NCBI GenBank assembly: GCA_015039365.1
Contig: WION01000438.1
Span: forward strand, 1 to 44,136
Source of the DNA: Amanita rubescens
Taxonomy: Eukaryota > Basidiomycota > Agaricomycetes > Agaricales > Amanitaceae
Direction of reading: 5' to 3'
DNA length: 44,136 nt
Part shown: positions 11,212-23,862 of the stretch, in pieces
Layout of the letters: the number at the start of each line of letters is the position of its first letter
How positions within the stretch are numbered: the first letter of the stretch is position 1
The notes under the pieces: model-generated
Seen by the model: only the letters and a program-made list of their open reading frames with translations
What the model was told of the DNA's origin: nothing
The model's database searches: none
Position numbers and translations under genes: made by a program

Positions 11212-14200
11212 TCAATCTCCAAGCAGTTTCGGAGGTAATGGAGGCGGATTCGCAATCGCCCAGTCACCTACCATCCCCGCTGTTGGCTGCTGATGGTGCT
11301 GCTTCGGCTTCCTCGACTCGGCCTTTCCCTCACCCTCCAAACGCATAGTCCCATTCATTGCCATCCGCGACACTCGGGCGTCTTCCTCCTGCGTCTCCTT
11401 GATATACTCCTGCGGCGGCCGAGGCAACAACGGAGGCGGAGACCCAAGTCTCGGTGAAGACGGGTACGACAGTCCAGATGAATGAGGTGCCCCGCTGGCG
11501 GCGGTGCTGCTTGCACTGGCTAGGGCACTGACGTATCCATTCAGGTACATCGGTGGCGGTGCCTCCCCGCTCGAAGCGGAATCCTGAGCTTCGAACTTGG
11601 CCCTAAGCAACGCTTTTTCCTCGGCTGCGCTCAGCACCCGTTGTTCATTGCCGTCAGCGATTGGAGGTAAAGGCGTCGGTCTGGTCCGAAAGGAGGAGGA
11701 AGTAGATACGAGAGACCCACTCCGCGCGGGCGTCGCAGAGAAGGATCCGTTGCGGGGCGGTGTCTGGGGGGCTACTGGACCAGGTACGCGGTTGGCAACT
11801 GAATCTTGAGCTTCGAACCGCCGTCTTAGCAGTTCTTTTTCGGCTGCAGCACTAGAGTACGCTGGTCCACCCGAAAAAGGGGGAGGGGTTGCGTCATAAG
11901 GCGCTTGTGGTGGGGCAGCTGTGGGAGCTGGTCTGGACTGTATTGTAGACCCTTGAGAACGAATCGTTGCCGTTGCCGAAGTCTGGCGTGAAAGGGCAGC
12001 AGCGTCTTGGGCTTCGTAAGCACGTCGTAGTCGTTCCTTCTCGGACAACTGCTGTGGGGCCGTCATAGGAGGCCCTGCCTCAAATGGTGGGGGAAGATCA
12101 TTCGGAGATGGTGCCATTGCCTGAGCTGCAGAACCCGAGGCGGCAGCCGGATACAAGGAGTCGTACGAAATGAGGCCCGATCCGCTGCCTCCAGGAGTGC
12201 CCGAGAATTGCTCGCTACCGCCTTGGACGATATCCACAGCACGTTTTGCGCTTTCGTACCTTCTCAAAGCGGCTTTTTCTTCTTCGGCTGTCAAGTAACC
12301 GGGTACCTTCGGGGTCTTTGATGGCGTTGCCGCAGGGAGTTGAACTTTTGCCGGGGCAGGCGGAGAGTACGTTTGTTTGTCATTTCGCACAGCTGCAATA
12401 GCCTGCGAGTACATCATGGCGGCTGCCGATGGACCCTTGCTTCCAGAGGAAGATTGGGTGGGATCGGAAACGGATGGAACGGCGTTGAATCCTTGAGTTC
12501 TTGCAACGGCCGCCTGCGCAGATTGGAACAGTTTGAGCTTTTCCTCTTCTGCCGAGGGCCAAGCATTGTTACGGGACGCAGGTTTCGTGGGAGAGGGGGT
12601 GATTTGCGTGATCGGTGGTCCAGGCGACTGAAAAGTCGAAAGTTAATATTCCAAAACTTTCCCAACATGGACGATCCTCACCGGTGCCTTTTGGACAGTG
12701 CCTCCCTGAACAACTTCCACACGTGCCTTGGCCTGTTCATATAACATCTGTTTCTCCTCATTCGCGGTAAGCCACGCGCTCTTGTTTGAGGCCGACCCAT
12801 TACGCTGGTGCTGTGATGATTGCGACTCTTCAGGAATTTCGAGTGGGAGTGCATTGGTAATCGTAAATCGATGTGTTTGGTGGCCAGATCCAGCCGAAGG
12901 GGGCCTCTTACCTGTACCGACTCCGGTTCTACCCGTTGATTTCCAGTTGCCAAAATCGTCCGGCTTGGTGGATCCACTCCCTTGAGAATTGTTCGTCTGA
13001 TGGGCCGGCCTCCTGCTGGATGATGATGCCCCATAGGGATCGTCTGCCCTGGATGTGTTGTGGGGTGCGTTGTTTTGTTGCCTGCCATATCCATAGGCGT
13101 CAGTAGTCGCGGAACCGTTCAATGGCGGGGAAGAGGACTTTTGAGGAGAACGGTTTTGGTCAGGACGGGTGATAGTCTGTTGCGGTAGTGCGTCACCGCT
13201 AGGTCCTGGTCCAGAAAGTACTGATAAGCCTGGAGCAGGACCTATCCGCCTGGGGAATGGGTCAGTATCTAGGTCATCGTGAGACAATAGATGTATCACC
13301 TCATCGCTTCCAAAGATACAGCCCTGTATATTGTCAACGGGGAACTTGGACCCTCAGAATTAATGCATACCTTTGCCAGTTGGAAATAATGACCGGCAGT
13401 TCAATGACAAGAGGTACACCATTCCCCACCAATGCTTTCACGATCAAGACATAGGTGATGTCTATATGTCGCGCGGCGCTCAAAGTGGTGTTTGTATGGG
13501 AGGGCGATAACATGCAAAACAAGTCTTGGGTCGTCTGCATTCCTCCCTGCATTGGCGTGTTGACTTGGAACCTATTTTCACTGATGATGTTCGTCTTCGT
13601 CATCGACTCCCCCTTCTTCCCCGCTACATACATTTGCTGGAACGTGATCGTCTCCTTGAGCAGAATCTCAAAGCCGCGCAACATCATGACGTGTGGACTG
13701 TCTGATCGTACAGTGGCCGTTACGGACATGCGATCACCGGGCCCATAACAACTTTGGTTGCGTTCGACGGTCAATTTTGAGGTGTCTTCAAGGACGTGTC
13801 GCTTTTCTGATTGACAGTAAACCGGCCAAGTAGAATGCAGGTCATGTTTGTCGATGATAACACTGGCGGTTGTCGTTGCAACCGCAGCCTTGCGCTTCCG
13901 AAAGAAGCCCCTATAACCAATGATAAGCGGAACGGCACAGGATATTACAGAAACCGGGGTAATACTTTTTGCCTTTTGTACAAACAGTGGCAATCAGTTC
14001 ATAGTGTACACCGGCTGTAAACAACTTGAATTGGGGGTGACCCGACGTGACAGAGCCGCCGACATACCTCGTTGCTCCAACTGTAAGCTGGGTGGGACTG
14101 CCTCGGGTATCCGTATCGAGAAAGGGAAATCTTGCTATGGTGGAACATATCAGCCCAGCAGCACCAGGGAACGGCAGGATCAACTCACCCCATGCAACGC

Positions 14201-14502
14201 CTCATACTCCGCGCCACCCGACGTCCATAGCGTAACAGACCCAGGACCTATCAGGTCGAAGAATGTATTCGCTGCGCCCGCTCCCGGAAGTGTCTCAACC
14301 TTTCGTAGCTCTACTCTGACCCACTGCGCCTTAACTCCCTGAGCAGGTACTCGAACTTCGATGGCCTGTTAGGCGCGAAAGGGTAGTTTCGGATAACAAG
14401 CCGAAGAATGAGCTGTGCTACGTGGATCTCGGGTGAAAGAACTTACGCCTTTGACCGCAGCCTGGGGTCTATCTGAGCCGTTGGGTGGAATACCGGGGTA
14501 GC
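11212..14502 (-). CDS. Alpha-arrestin-like protein, multi-exon, repeat-bearing tail
   Basis: Minus-strand exons read in frame as an arrestin fold. The exon at 14502-14447 (GYPGIPPNGSDRPQAAVKG) is followed by 14365-14189, with the hallmark WVRVELRKVETLPGAGAANT. Two short exons follow (QDFPFSIRIPEAVPPSLQL; AGVHYELIATVCTKGKK), then a long exon to about 13365 with the C-terminal arrestin-like domain. Next comes about 13330-12680, then about 12629-11212. Introns are short with GTAAGT, GTGAGT, GTATGT and GTGAGG donors. The tail is Pro/Ser-rich and carries six copies of a ~22-residue helical repeat. Alpha-arrestins link ubiquitin ligases to membrane cargo for endocytosis; I see no PPxY motif I would vouch for. 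The first coding exon lies somewhere in 14503-14720 and is unresolved. Confidence 0.75.
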
Positions 14503-15050
14503 CTATTGGAAAAGGAAAGGTCCGAAGTCAGGTTTCTGTTAGTGATTTGCAGAATTTTTTGACTAGCGAACCGGTGACAAAGTCGACATGGGGAGGCGGT
14601 CGGAGGGTTCTGGAATGGGCGCGGAGGTTAGGAGAGCGAAAGGAGATATGAAGAACAGCTCACAGCTGGACTAGGGACATGTGGCCCGGAGGCGCTGGAA
14701 GGAAGAAAAGAAAATGAAGGTTGGCGGATAGACTGCCGGCGTGCCTGTAGCGCCCAGGGCAGCGACACTGATTGATGGCTGTGCGTGACGCGTCTGTGCT
14801 CAAGTTGACGTCACGTTTGCATGAAATTCAGCTTCCTTCTCCTCAGGGGAGATGTATAAATAAGTGACTTCTTTGCTTCAGGGGAGAAGTGTTCGATTTT
14901 CTCACTCTAGGCAGTAGAACGTAGAATGAAGCAATGAAGCAATGATAATATTTCCAATCCAAATACAAACGAAATAGATAGAGAGAATATAGAAGATAAA
15001 TAGGGGGTGAAAAATAGAAAGAAAAGAAAAAACTAGAATGATACGAGTTA

Positions 15051-18000
15051 TTAGTAAAGAATAGTTCGCTTGCGTTGTAAACATTGAGTGCGCTTCACTT
15101 TCGGCATCCAAATCTTTTGAAACTTCCACTTGATGGATTCCCACAATGACGTACTGTCCGAATCGTCGCAAGTAGGTAAAGTTAGCCTAGACGTGTCTTC
15201 TCGTTTCCTAGACCACGGCAGGAGTTTCCTCAACCAAGTCATGACTTTGTTATATAGCACTATCGCACGAGATTCTCGTTGAAGTTGCTCTTCAGGAACG
15301 TAATCCGTGTTCATCGATGGTTCAAAGGTAGGCTCAGAGGTGAGCTCAGAGGCAGGCTCGGCGCATTCAGCCAGAGGCTCAAGTACGGCTTGGAACGGAG
15401 CGGGCCGTGTGAAATTGACGGTAAGCTCCCCTGATGGCGGAGTTGCGAATCGAAGAAGCCGCGGTACGGGCGATCCGACGGGGATAGTAGACTCCCAGTT
15501 AGTCTCGACTGCGGATTTACCGACAGTAGTATAGTCGACGCCGACGACAGGCTCAGTTGCCTCAGACTTGGGGGCGGTAGGACAGAATGGGACCAATGGC
15601 TCGACGATGCATTCAGAAGACGAGGTCGCGAGAGGATTAGCAGATAAGCTTGAGAATTCGGCCAGCTCAGGCATGACAAGGGTGGATTCGGGAATGCAAT
15701 ACTCCACTTGCACAGAAATAGGTTCGGGAACGTGGCAAATGACGGGTTGAGAAGGTTGAACAGCCGCGTGAAGCTCCGGCTCGGAAGGGTATTCAGATTC
15801 AACAAAAGCAAGTAGCGAAGATCCCGAGTGAACCGACGGCAACATAGGGATATGGGGTTCTGGGGTAGATATCGTCGGAAAGTGCGCTTTAACCACATTA
15901 ACGGGGAGAGCATCGTCGTTGTTATCGATCTCGAGAGTCCACAGTTCCTCCTCCTCATCCATGTCGTCTTCCAGTTCAGAAGCAAAGAAATGACCAAAGG
16001 CGTCCTCGGGGAAGCTTTGTTGAGGATTAGAAGGGATCGAGTTCAAGAATTCTTCGTTGATATCTCGTTCAGGGTTAGGGGAATCACAGTCCAAAGTGTC
16101 CTTGATGCTGTTGCATTGCAGGTTGGGAGACGTAAAGGCCAAATTGGGCAGAATAGCTTCTTCTTCTTCGCTGGGCGCACTTCCTGGAATAAAATGCTCA
16201 ATGGTGCCCCAGTCTTCAAAGAAATGATGTCCCTTGACAAAGTCTGGAACCCAAGGAGGTAGCACAGTCCTATTCCTCATAGCTTCCCAGTCTCTGCGAG
16301 CATTGTCAGCAACTAGCGCTCGCGATAAAATAAGGAACGCGTACACTCCAGCAAAGTAAGGGTGCGACGTCATGTCGAGTCCAATTCTGAGCCGTTCAGC
16401 CGGATTCTTCTTCAGCATCTGATGAAGGAAATCTTTGCATTCGTCGCTAATGTCGTCTTCAGGTGCAAACTGGATATCATCTTCAAGTATTTGGATTCCA
16501 ACTTCTTCTTCGTCGTCCCAAGGGTGCTGAGCAGCAGATTTTAGTCTTAAAAGACAAGATAAACAATTGAATGGCTTACACTGCCGGTAACCATCGCGTA
16601 CAGAGTGACGCCCGCAGACCAATAGTCCACGCCAAAAGAATAATAATCTCGGCGGACGATTTCAGGTGCCATCTCCATCTCCGACCCGCACCATTCCTTA
16701 GAAACGAATGTTAGTTCCGTAGGCAAGCGGCGCGGACCCTCAAACACGTTATCGTCCGTCTTGAATGGCCAATAAGGCTGGTAAGACCGTTCGGCTATAG
16801 TTGGCTTGGATCCAAAATCTTTCGCGAGGCCAAAATCAGCTAGGACGATGTGGCCGTCGGAGCGAATAAGGATGTTGGCCGCTTTGATGTCCCTGTGAAC
16901 GATACCACGCTTATGCAATTCTTCCATTGCAATAATCTTAAAACCAATTAGAACGATAGGATCCGAAAACGAAAACGATATTGCTTACGATTTCAGCCAT
17001 GTAGAAACGCGCTCGGTCAGCCGGGAACTTGTCGCACCTGATAATTTCGCTTTCTATATCGGTAGGATAGTACATCTGCACCGAAATTTAGATAATCTAA
17101 AGAACACGGTACAACCACTCACCATAGCAAGATAAATGTTATTAGTATCGTGCCAGCTTGCTTCGAGCTGGACAAACCAATCTGAGCCTTGAAGCGATGC
17201 CATAATCTTCTTCTCTTCAATGAGTATTTGCGCCATGAGCGGATGGTCCCATTCGCCCGCAACCTTTCGGATCACTTTGAGCGCAACTTTCTTACTGGAA
17301 ATGTTGTCCCTCGCGAGATAGACCTGTCCACTCGAACCCTTGCTGAGAAACTCGAGCAGCTCGAAATCCCGGATATTCACGACGCGAGGCTCGGAAAAAG
17401 AGACCCTGGATACATCCGACGTTGGAGACGAAAGAGCAGGGGTGGAGCAAATAAGCGAAGGAGTGCAGGGCGAGGAGGAGATGCTCAAAGAATCTTCAAA
17501 AACCGGAGTGCTCGGAAGCAGGGGAGTATGAGGAATAACGGCGAGGTCCTTGACCACGTCTAAAGGCTCGAGAACTGGTGGTGCCACAAAGACTGGGCTT
17601 TGCGTGGAACCCATTATGTCGTGAATGGCTTGAGTGAAGGAGACAGAGGAGGTTTGTAGAGTGGAGAATTGCAGGACGGTTCCAAGTCCGTGCTTCGTGG
17701 AGCGGCGAACGTCAAGGGTTCCTGGTTCGTGATAGGCATCATTGAGGGCTTCGAGGTATGAGGCTTCATTGGCCTAGAAGGTTTGTAAGGTATCAGAAAC
17801 GCGGACCGATGAATGCAGGAATTGGTGGCTGACCTCATGCTTGACAGCTGCGTCTGACTTGACAAGTTTTGGCTCTTCCATCGACGAGAATGCCTCGTCA
17901 ACGGACTTGCAAGCCTTAACGTGCTTGATCTATATGAATTGTCATGAGCTGAACGGAGCGGACTGTCGGACAGAATCCTTCATGATGACGTACCTTCTTG

Positions 18001-18107
18001 TTTCGAAGAATAAACTCTGTAACTGACCGCTTGATGTGATGGAACGACATCTGGACAGACTGAAAGAAGCTGAGGAACGAGTACAGAACTTCGACGCGGT
18101 TATAGCT
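15051..18107 (-). CDS. Serine/threonine protein kinase with N-terminal extension and long acidic tail
   Basis: Exons on the minus strand join in phase: 18107-17994, 17929-17834, 17773-17123, 17075-16989, 16936-16580 and 16526-15051. The kinase core shows a glycine-rich loop (LSKGSSGQVYLA), the lysine strand (VALKVIRK), the catalytic loop HRDIKAANIL, DFGLAKDFG and an APE motif (EMAPE). About 40 residues lie between DFG and APE, longer than usual. The C-terminal ~400 residues are acidic and Pro/Ser/Glu-rich, ending in a basic segment. The order resembles an AGC-type kinase, but I cannot assign a subfamily. The N-terminal exons (YSFLSFFQSVQMSFHHIKRS) are helical and unassigned. The true start is unresolved; coding-like sequence reaches about 18290, but I could not join it in frame. 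Confidence 0.75.
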
Positions 18108-18299
18108 CACCTGATAAGTCAGTGACTATACCTGTGACGAATGCAACTAGTTGACGTCCTAGTACTTGATGGATCTTACGACGGGCGTTGAGGAATTTGT
18201 CGTGGATGGGGAGGAAAGAGTGAGGATCGCAGATCGGGGCGGGTTTATGTATGGATATGTTGCGGCTGACATGGCTAACAGAAGGTGGAGCCAGTGGTC

Positions 18300-19917
18300 A
18301 GCCACAGAGCCTGCTCGCGTATTGCCGTTTTTGACACAGCCAAATTAGGCACCACGCATAGATATTTCTCAAGCGCAACATTGGCATGGTGCTGCTTTGA
18401 GGAAGCGAGAACGACGCGGGTGGGAGCCGGCCATTCACCAACCGACCTTGGCAAATCTTGGGATTATGTTGTGGTCACATGCCATTCCCCTAGTATGATT
18501 TATGCTGGCGGCAAGGACAAAGTAACGATGAAGCGCTGAAGCGACAAAGGTTGAGATTGCTTAAACGTTTGAAAAGCGGCGAGGACGAGGACTAGAACCT
18601 AGGCAGTCAATGTTAACTTCCTAAGAAAAATGATAGCGGACGAACCACTGAACAAATAGCCGCGAATCCCGAACGTCGTGCTTATGCCCTTCAATAGGCT
18701 CTCCAGGATGCCAAACCTCGGAACCATCCAAACCAGTTTTGGAGCCACATGTACCCCATCAACATGTCTTGACAATTCTTTGGTGGAACGTGGGCTCTTT
18801 TAAAATTTCAAATATCAGGATCACGGGGATTGTTGGACATGAACCAGGTGTCCAAGGAACATAATGGTCAGCCTGACGAGCTATATGAGCCAAGTAGGTG
18901 TGACTTACATGTACTAATCCCACAATGATCATGATGACTTGCATACTTCGCCGGCAAGTCCAATCAGATTGTAGTAGCTTCAATTGTATTCCTGCGCACG
19001 CGCGCCATAGCTTCGCGCTGGAAGAAGTCAGGTTTGGGGGAAGCTGAGAGCGCAGATAAGTGTGAAGTAGGATTGTCCATGGAATGTGTTGGGTCATGCA
19101 GAGGTGGAGCGTGGGTACCAGGTTAGTACCCTCACGCGTTTGCGGATTCTGTCATTCCGTAAAGCATATGAGAGGTTAGAATGGTGCATTGAGGGTGGCA
19201 TTGAAAGGGGTAAGACTCTCGTTTCGAGTTTTTGACAATGACAGTGAATGGTTGACGCGATATTTACATAGATCCCATTCCGGAGTAGCGGACTAATTCG
19301 TGCCCATATCGGTTACTGTCTTCAATGTCAACATGCGACCTTCGCCGAAAAGCATAGGGTCTAAGGACAGCTACTTCGTCGACTCAAAGCAGACTTACGA
19401 CAACTACACGAGGATGGCAATGCAATAATGATGGCAAAGAACGCTCTTCACAATTCAATCTGTACCATATGACGGGGTCGCCTCCCAACTGTCGCATGAT
19501 AGGCTCTTCTAATCTATCTGTTACAGCACCTTGCTTTGTGTCCCCTTACAACGTTCCTGCAATCCCACTGATTTGCCAGCTTATTCGTTGTGACAAAAAC
19601 GAAGATATGTGTGCAATCATGATAAACGAATGGTTCGTTTCGTTAACTCGCCTACTGCTGAATTTACGAAAATTCAAAGAGCTTTCTATGTTCTACCAAT
19701 AGCACCACCAGCAATCGATGAACCTCGTCACCCCGATTTATCAGTGTATGCGTGTACTATCGGTCCACGTTGGCATACAAAAACTCAGAGATGGTAGCTT
19801 GCGCAGCCGTTTTCCGCTAAGGATCTAGTATTTCCAGGGCGATTCGGATGGACCCTGGGATTAGCGCTCTACGCCTTGATTCCATTAGACACTCCAAACA
19901 GAGCATCAATTAATCGA
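18300..19917. other. Region without a supportable gene
   Basis: Short frames exist on both strands (for example 18759-19097 minus and 19469-19702 plus). None has a domain, plausible splice partners or a repeated family signature. No tandem repeat or RNA gene was seen. Confidence 0.45.
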
Positions 19918-20024
19918 AGAGGACATCACTCGTAGTGAACGTGCAAAACTATGTGTTTCTCGATGGTTCATATATTGCACGCCAGAACTTGAACAAGGTG
20001 TGAAGAATAGGGAGTCTGAGCGAT
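19918..20024 (+). repeat. Direct repeat copy 1 flanking the HNH-family gene
   Basis: About 107 bp that recur, with scattered substitutions and small indels, at 22022-22132. The shared core includes ctatgtgtttctcgatggtt and gtgaagaatagggag. The two copies bracket the HNH-family gene in the same orientation. They could be remnants of a duplicated gene end or of a mobile element; no TG...CA termini or inverted repeats are evident. Confidence 0.75.
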
Positions 20025-20358
20025 CTCCTCGTTGATGTACAAAAGGCCTGTGTGACTGCATCCTGCACACATCCTGCGGGCCTCGGGCGGGCTGTGGACC
20101 ACTGGCACCTCCTTTCCCTTTCTTCTCATTATCTCCGCTCTCTCTATCGTTCGCTTCTTCAAGTGCTGGTCCCTTCCGCGACATGATTCTTACTTTAGGT
20201 CACTGAACCTGAACGTTAACTGCGAAAGAGGTTGGTCTATAGTTGTCCCTTCTTGCCGACTTCCTGAACGCACTGGGTTAGTCCTTCATAGCAACACGGA
20301 CATCTCACTGGTCAATTTGTCCCCAGAGAAGTAGTAAACAATAATTGAAGTTGGGATA

Positions 20359-21545
20359 TTACACCAAATTCTCATCATCGGAGGAGTTATAATCATCAGG
20401 TAAAAGTTGACCACTGTGGGCCCTAATCTGCGGATGGGCATCAAAGTAGGCTTGTTTTCTCCTGTCAACAATCGCCCTCCCTGGGTACCAAGTAATATTT
20501 TCATAGTGCCTAGCGGACGCCTTGACATTCGGATCCACTATGATTGATATGTCAAGAGGCTGTTAACGCGGATTTGCATACGTTACATGTGAAATACTTA
20601 CCGAAGAAGGGAAGGGTGTGAGCTGCTGTCTTCATGTCCTCTTCAAATTCTCGGGCTTCACTATCAAGCAACAGCTGGCTACCATCTGGCTCAATAATAT
20701 CAGCATACAACTCTGGGAGGTGTGATGTTGGCCAGGCTCTACCTTCTCGTGGACAGGCATCAGTACCACCACCGCCACCACTGCTTCCGCCGTCTTCGTC
20801 TCCTCCACCACTACCGCCTTCGTCTGCACCACCGCCTTCGTCCCCACCACCGTCTTCGTCTCCGCCACTATCGTCACCTCCACCATCAGTGTCTGAGGCC
20901 GTCAGAAATCTAAACTCTTTCATGTCTGCCGCCGTGGAGCTCTTGACAATCTTCATCAACGCCCACGTGAAACGAGCATAGAGGGCTTCATGGGACAATG
21001 TGTTTTTGTGATCGAATTGAACGTTGTGGTATAGTTGGGCACTTTGATTGGTGGTTTGGAGGAAATGAACAACGAGTTGACCAAGTTTTGGGACGATAAC
21101 AAATCCCGCCTGATCAAATAGGCCCAGGCGTAAGTCCCACCGAAGAGTGAAGAGGTTGCTGGAGCTGTTGATGAGCGAACGTTGGTCACCACTTAGGTAG
21201 ACATGCATATTATTCTAATCCAGCTGATAAGATGACAGATTAGCGACAAATTTACGTCAAAGACGAGCATTTTGCCATTTCTCGTTAATCCTGGCAACAA
21301 CATGGGAAATAGTAAGGCAATCCTGCGATTCCGATGAGACACCGGGTGTCTCGGGTTTTAACTTTTTCGCTTATTGCAGTCCAATTCGAAGGCCAAACGC
21401 CAGTCGTTTGATTGGGAAGCTCGTTCTCCCAGCCCGGTGGGAGGTGTGCGTGCGGAAATTTCCAGCAAGGAAAATCACAGCATATTGGGTATAGCGCTTC
21501 GGATTTTTGTGGTAGTAATATACCCCTGGGGGTATAATTCAACAT
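20359..21545 (-). pseudogene. HNH-nuclease-family gene, probably frameshifted in the HNH region
   Basis: Minus-strand exons at 21214-20602 and 20537-20359 join by a 64-nt intron (donor GTAAGT, acceptor ATCATAG). They encode a segment typical of mushroom HNH-domain proteins: NNMHVYLSGD, SNLFTLRWDLRLGLFDQAGF, then HYENITWYPGRAIVDRRKQA near the C-terminus. A Gly/Asp-rich low-complexity linker sits between. Upstream, 21545-21285 encodes SNWTAISEKVKTRDTRC, after which the family-like continuation (LTISHVVARINEKW) is in another frame. That indicates a 1-nt shift near 21340, and no clean donor joins it to 21214. The family identity rests on my memory of related proteins. It could be a sequencing error rather than a pseudogene. 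Confidence 0.5.
20757..20885 (-). repeat. Low-complexity Gly/Asp/Glu-coding tract
   Basis: A CCACC/TCGTC-rich stretch that on the minus strand encodes repeated GGGDE-like units inside exon 2 of the HNH-family gene. It looks like a microsatellite-derived flexible acidic linker and is a likely site of length variation. Confidence 0.7.
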
Positions 21546-22021
21546 TTATGCGTCCATGAGCATGGCGATGACGAGAAGTGGAGAGATAGCCATCCTCGTT
21601 ACAGGGCAGTATCTGACATGCGGTGATAGTGCGGTTCCATAGTGAATACCAAAGGTAGGAGGACACCAGTCAAGAGCGGGAAGCCTTAGAAAAATAAGAT
21701 TATTGGCTGGATGCCGAAACTGAACCCAAGTTGGCTGGGATGGGGTCCGTGCGGAGCTACGTGGATCTGTGGCCGTTGTCGAATAGCCATTCTTGCTGCA
21801 GTATCATATATCAGGAGCTGGCAATTGACTGGTAGAAGGCTCCATGGTCAATTTAAACTCCGACTTATCGACGCGCATTTGCGTTGCCAGTATACATTGT
21901 ACAACACAAGATATAGTAATACGTATGTTTAAACCAGGTTGCTGTTAGTATAATCCCTAACTCCTTCACAATCATTGGCGCTTCGCGTCCCTACCATCCT
22001 CGTAGACTTGAATGCCACGAA

Positions 22022-22132
22022 AGAGGACATCATGTATGGTGAACGTGCAGAGCTATGTGTTTCTCGATGGTTCATATATTGCCACACGCTAGAACTTGAA
22101 CAAGGCTGTGAAGAATAGGGAGCCTGAGCGAT
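22022..22132 (+). repeat. Direct repeat copy 2 flanking the HNH-family gene
   Basis: Second copy of the ~110-bp repeat at 19918-20024, same orientation and about 2.1 kb away. It starts agaggacatcatgtatggtg and ends at gagcgat; the flanking sequences outside the repeat differ between copies. Confidence 0.75.
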
Positions 22133-22604
22133 ATCAGGCGCAATGAGGTCAAAGATGAACTGATTTGATCAGGTTTGCATGATTCCCAAATGAGGAAGCT
22201 TCAGATGTAGTAGCACATCTGAAGGTGCGAATCTCGGAAGGGTATCCTATCAAGCACTCAACCCTAACCCATCCTTTACCATCGCTTGCCTCGCACGCTC
22301 ACTCTCAAGTCCATCGTGCCAACTTCTCTATCGCACATTCACACAGGCGACCTCATTGCACCAAACGTTGCATCGCCGCGTTCTTAATTTTGACGCAGTA
22401 ACTGTTAATTCTCACAGTCTAATTCCGCCATACTACCTAGCACATCCGAATCCTTCACCTCGTCCACTGAAGTTGGCCCCTTGATCCCCGGTAGTGACTC
22501 CAGTCTCCACACATAGGTACTAGTACGCTGTAGGCCAACCCTCAAGTTCATTATTACTTTTCTGCTATCCTATTGTTGGAACCCTTATTGTACAAGCAGA
22601 GACA
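22133..22604. promoter_or_regulatory. Presumed promoter region of the G-domain gene
   Basis: About 470 nt between the direct repeat and the G-domain start codon. Pyrimidine-rich patches (around 22300-22340) and TTATTACTTTTCTGC near 22551 would suit a fungal core promoter, but no confident TATA box or binding site can be called. Confidence 0.3.
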
Positions 22605-23862
22605 ATGGCAGAGACTGCTGGTGCACATGTATCAGGTATTTTGAAATATAAAGGGTGGCCCCTTGTGCCCTGCAGAGACTGATGTGGGATATATCACAGT
22701 GCTTAAGGAACAATACAAATGCCCCCATTTTCGTGTTCTTATCATGGGAAGGGCCAATGCAGGCAAAACAACCATTCTTGAGAAGGTCTGTGGTGTAGAG
22801 AGTGGAACAGAACCTATCATTTATGACCAGAATGGTGAGTAAATCAAACCCTCAGTTACTTATGTGTATTCAGTATTTAAGGTAAACAATTGCTTCCTTC
22901 CACAATAAATTTGACACCAACAATGGAGGTGAGTTGACTTGTGAGAACAAATGACTGGAACAGATGCAATAGATTATAGCGAGGGATTCATGATATCGAG
23001 CACCAAATTACATACCCTGGAAGTAACTTTATCTTCCATGACTCTCAGGGTTTTGAATCTGGTGCAAGTGAGGAGTTGGAGAATGTTTGGAGATTCATTG
23101 ACAAGAGGTTAAGTGCAACTCGAGTTAAGGATCAATTACATGCAATCTGGTATTTTTTGTTGTTCATTCTTTACAACATTAGATGGTTATGCTTTTTATA
23201 GGTACTGCATACCCATGGACAGTCCTCGTCCTCTTCTGCCTGCAGAACTTGAATTTTTCACCAAAGGTATTGGGAAAGGTTAGTCCTTACTATTGTCAAT
23301 ATTTGGTTGAGTTGGCAAGCTGCCTCTCAAGCCTTCCTTGGAACTTTCCACTAATTGAGACCTTTGCAGTGCCTTTGGTAGTGATATTCACCAAATTTGA
23401 TGGTCAAATAATTCAAGAGTCTACTCAGTTGAATGAAGCTGAAGATAAGTGGGACAAGGCGAGAGAAAATGCTGATAAGACTTTTCAGGGAGTTTATCTT
23501 CCTAAAGTTCTGAGCACAAGATATCCCCCAAAAGCCTATGTGCGATTGGAAGGTGGAAATTAAAAAATATAATAACATATGGAAATCCTAAAGTTACCCA
23601 ACAGATATGGACATTCCAGGGAATGACTGTCCAGAATTGACTGAGAAGACTGCTGATGTAATTGATGATGCTAGTCTTCTGCAGTTGTTTGTCTCAACAC
23701 AGATGAACAATGTCAACATCTGCATCAAAGTTGCACTTGAGTAAGAATCACATTATGAACATTGATCTGAATTTCACAATCTTTAGATCTGTTTTAGCTG
23801 CAAAAGATTCCAGATGGAACATAGTTTTTATGTTGGTTCTGATCAACTTTCCACATTATTGG
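22605..23862 (+). CDS. P-loop G-domain (GTPase-like) protein, exons 1-8; gene continues into the microexon array
   Basis: Eight plus-strand exons join without frame break: 22605-22635, 22676-22834, 22882-22928, 22980-23149, 23202-23278, 23370-23552, 23605-23740 and 23787-23862. The protein has a Walker A/G1 motif (VLIMGRANAGKTTILEKV), a G3-like DSQGFESG and a G4-like FTKFDG, as in the G-domain proteins expanded in mushroom genomes. The likely role is GTP binding and hydrolysis; the physiological role is unknown. Exon 8 (NIVFMLVLINFPHYW) ends exactly in phase 0 at a GTGAGT donor. No stop codon follows in frame before the array, so the coding sequence must continue, presumably through the 3-nt exons described separately. 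The gene is AT-rich and poor in CpG compared with its neighbours. Confidence 0.85.

Noticed and set aside
15307..16262. Several open frames antisense to the kinase tail
   Set aside because: They mirror the codon-biased minus-strand exon and carry no domain.
20634..20981. Pro/Ser-rich 115-codon plus-strand frame
   Set aside because: It is the antisense of the Gly/Asp-coding linker in the HNH-family gene.
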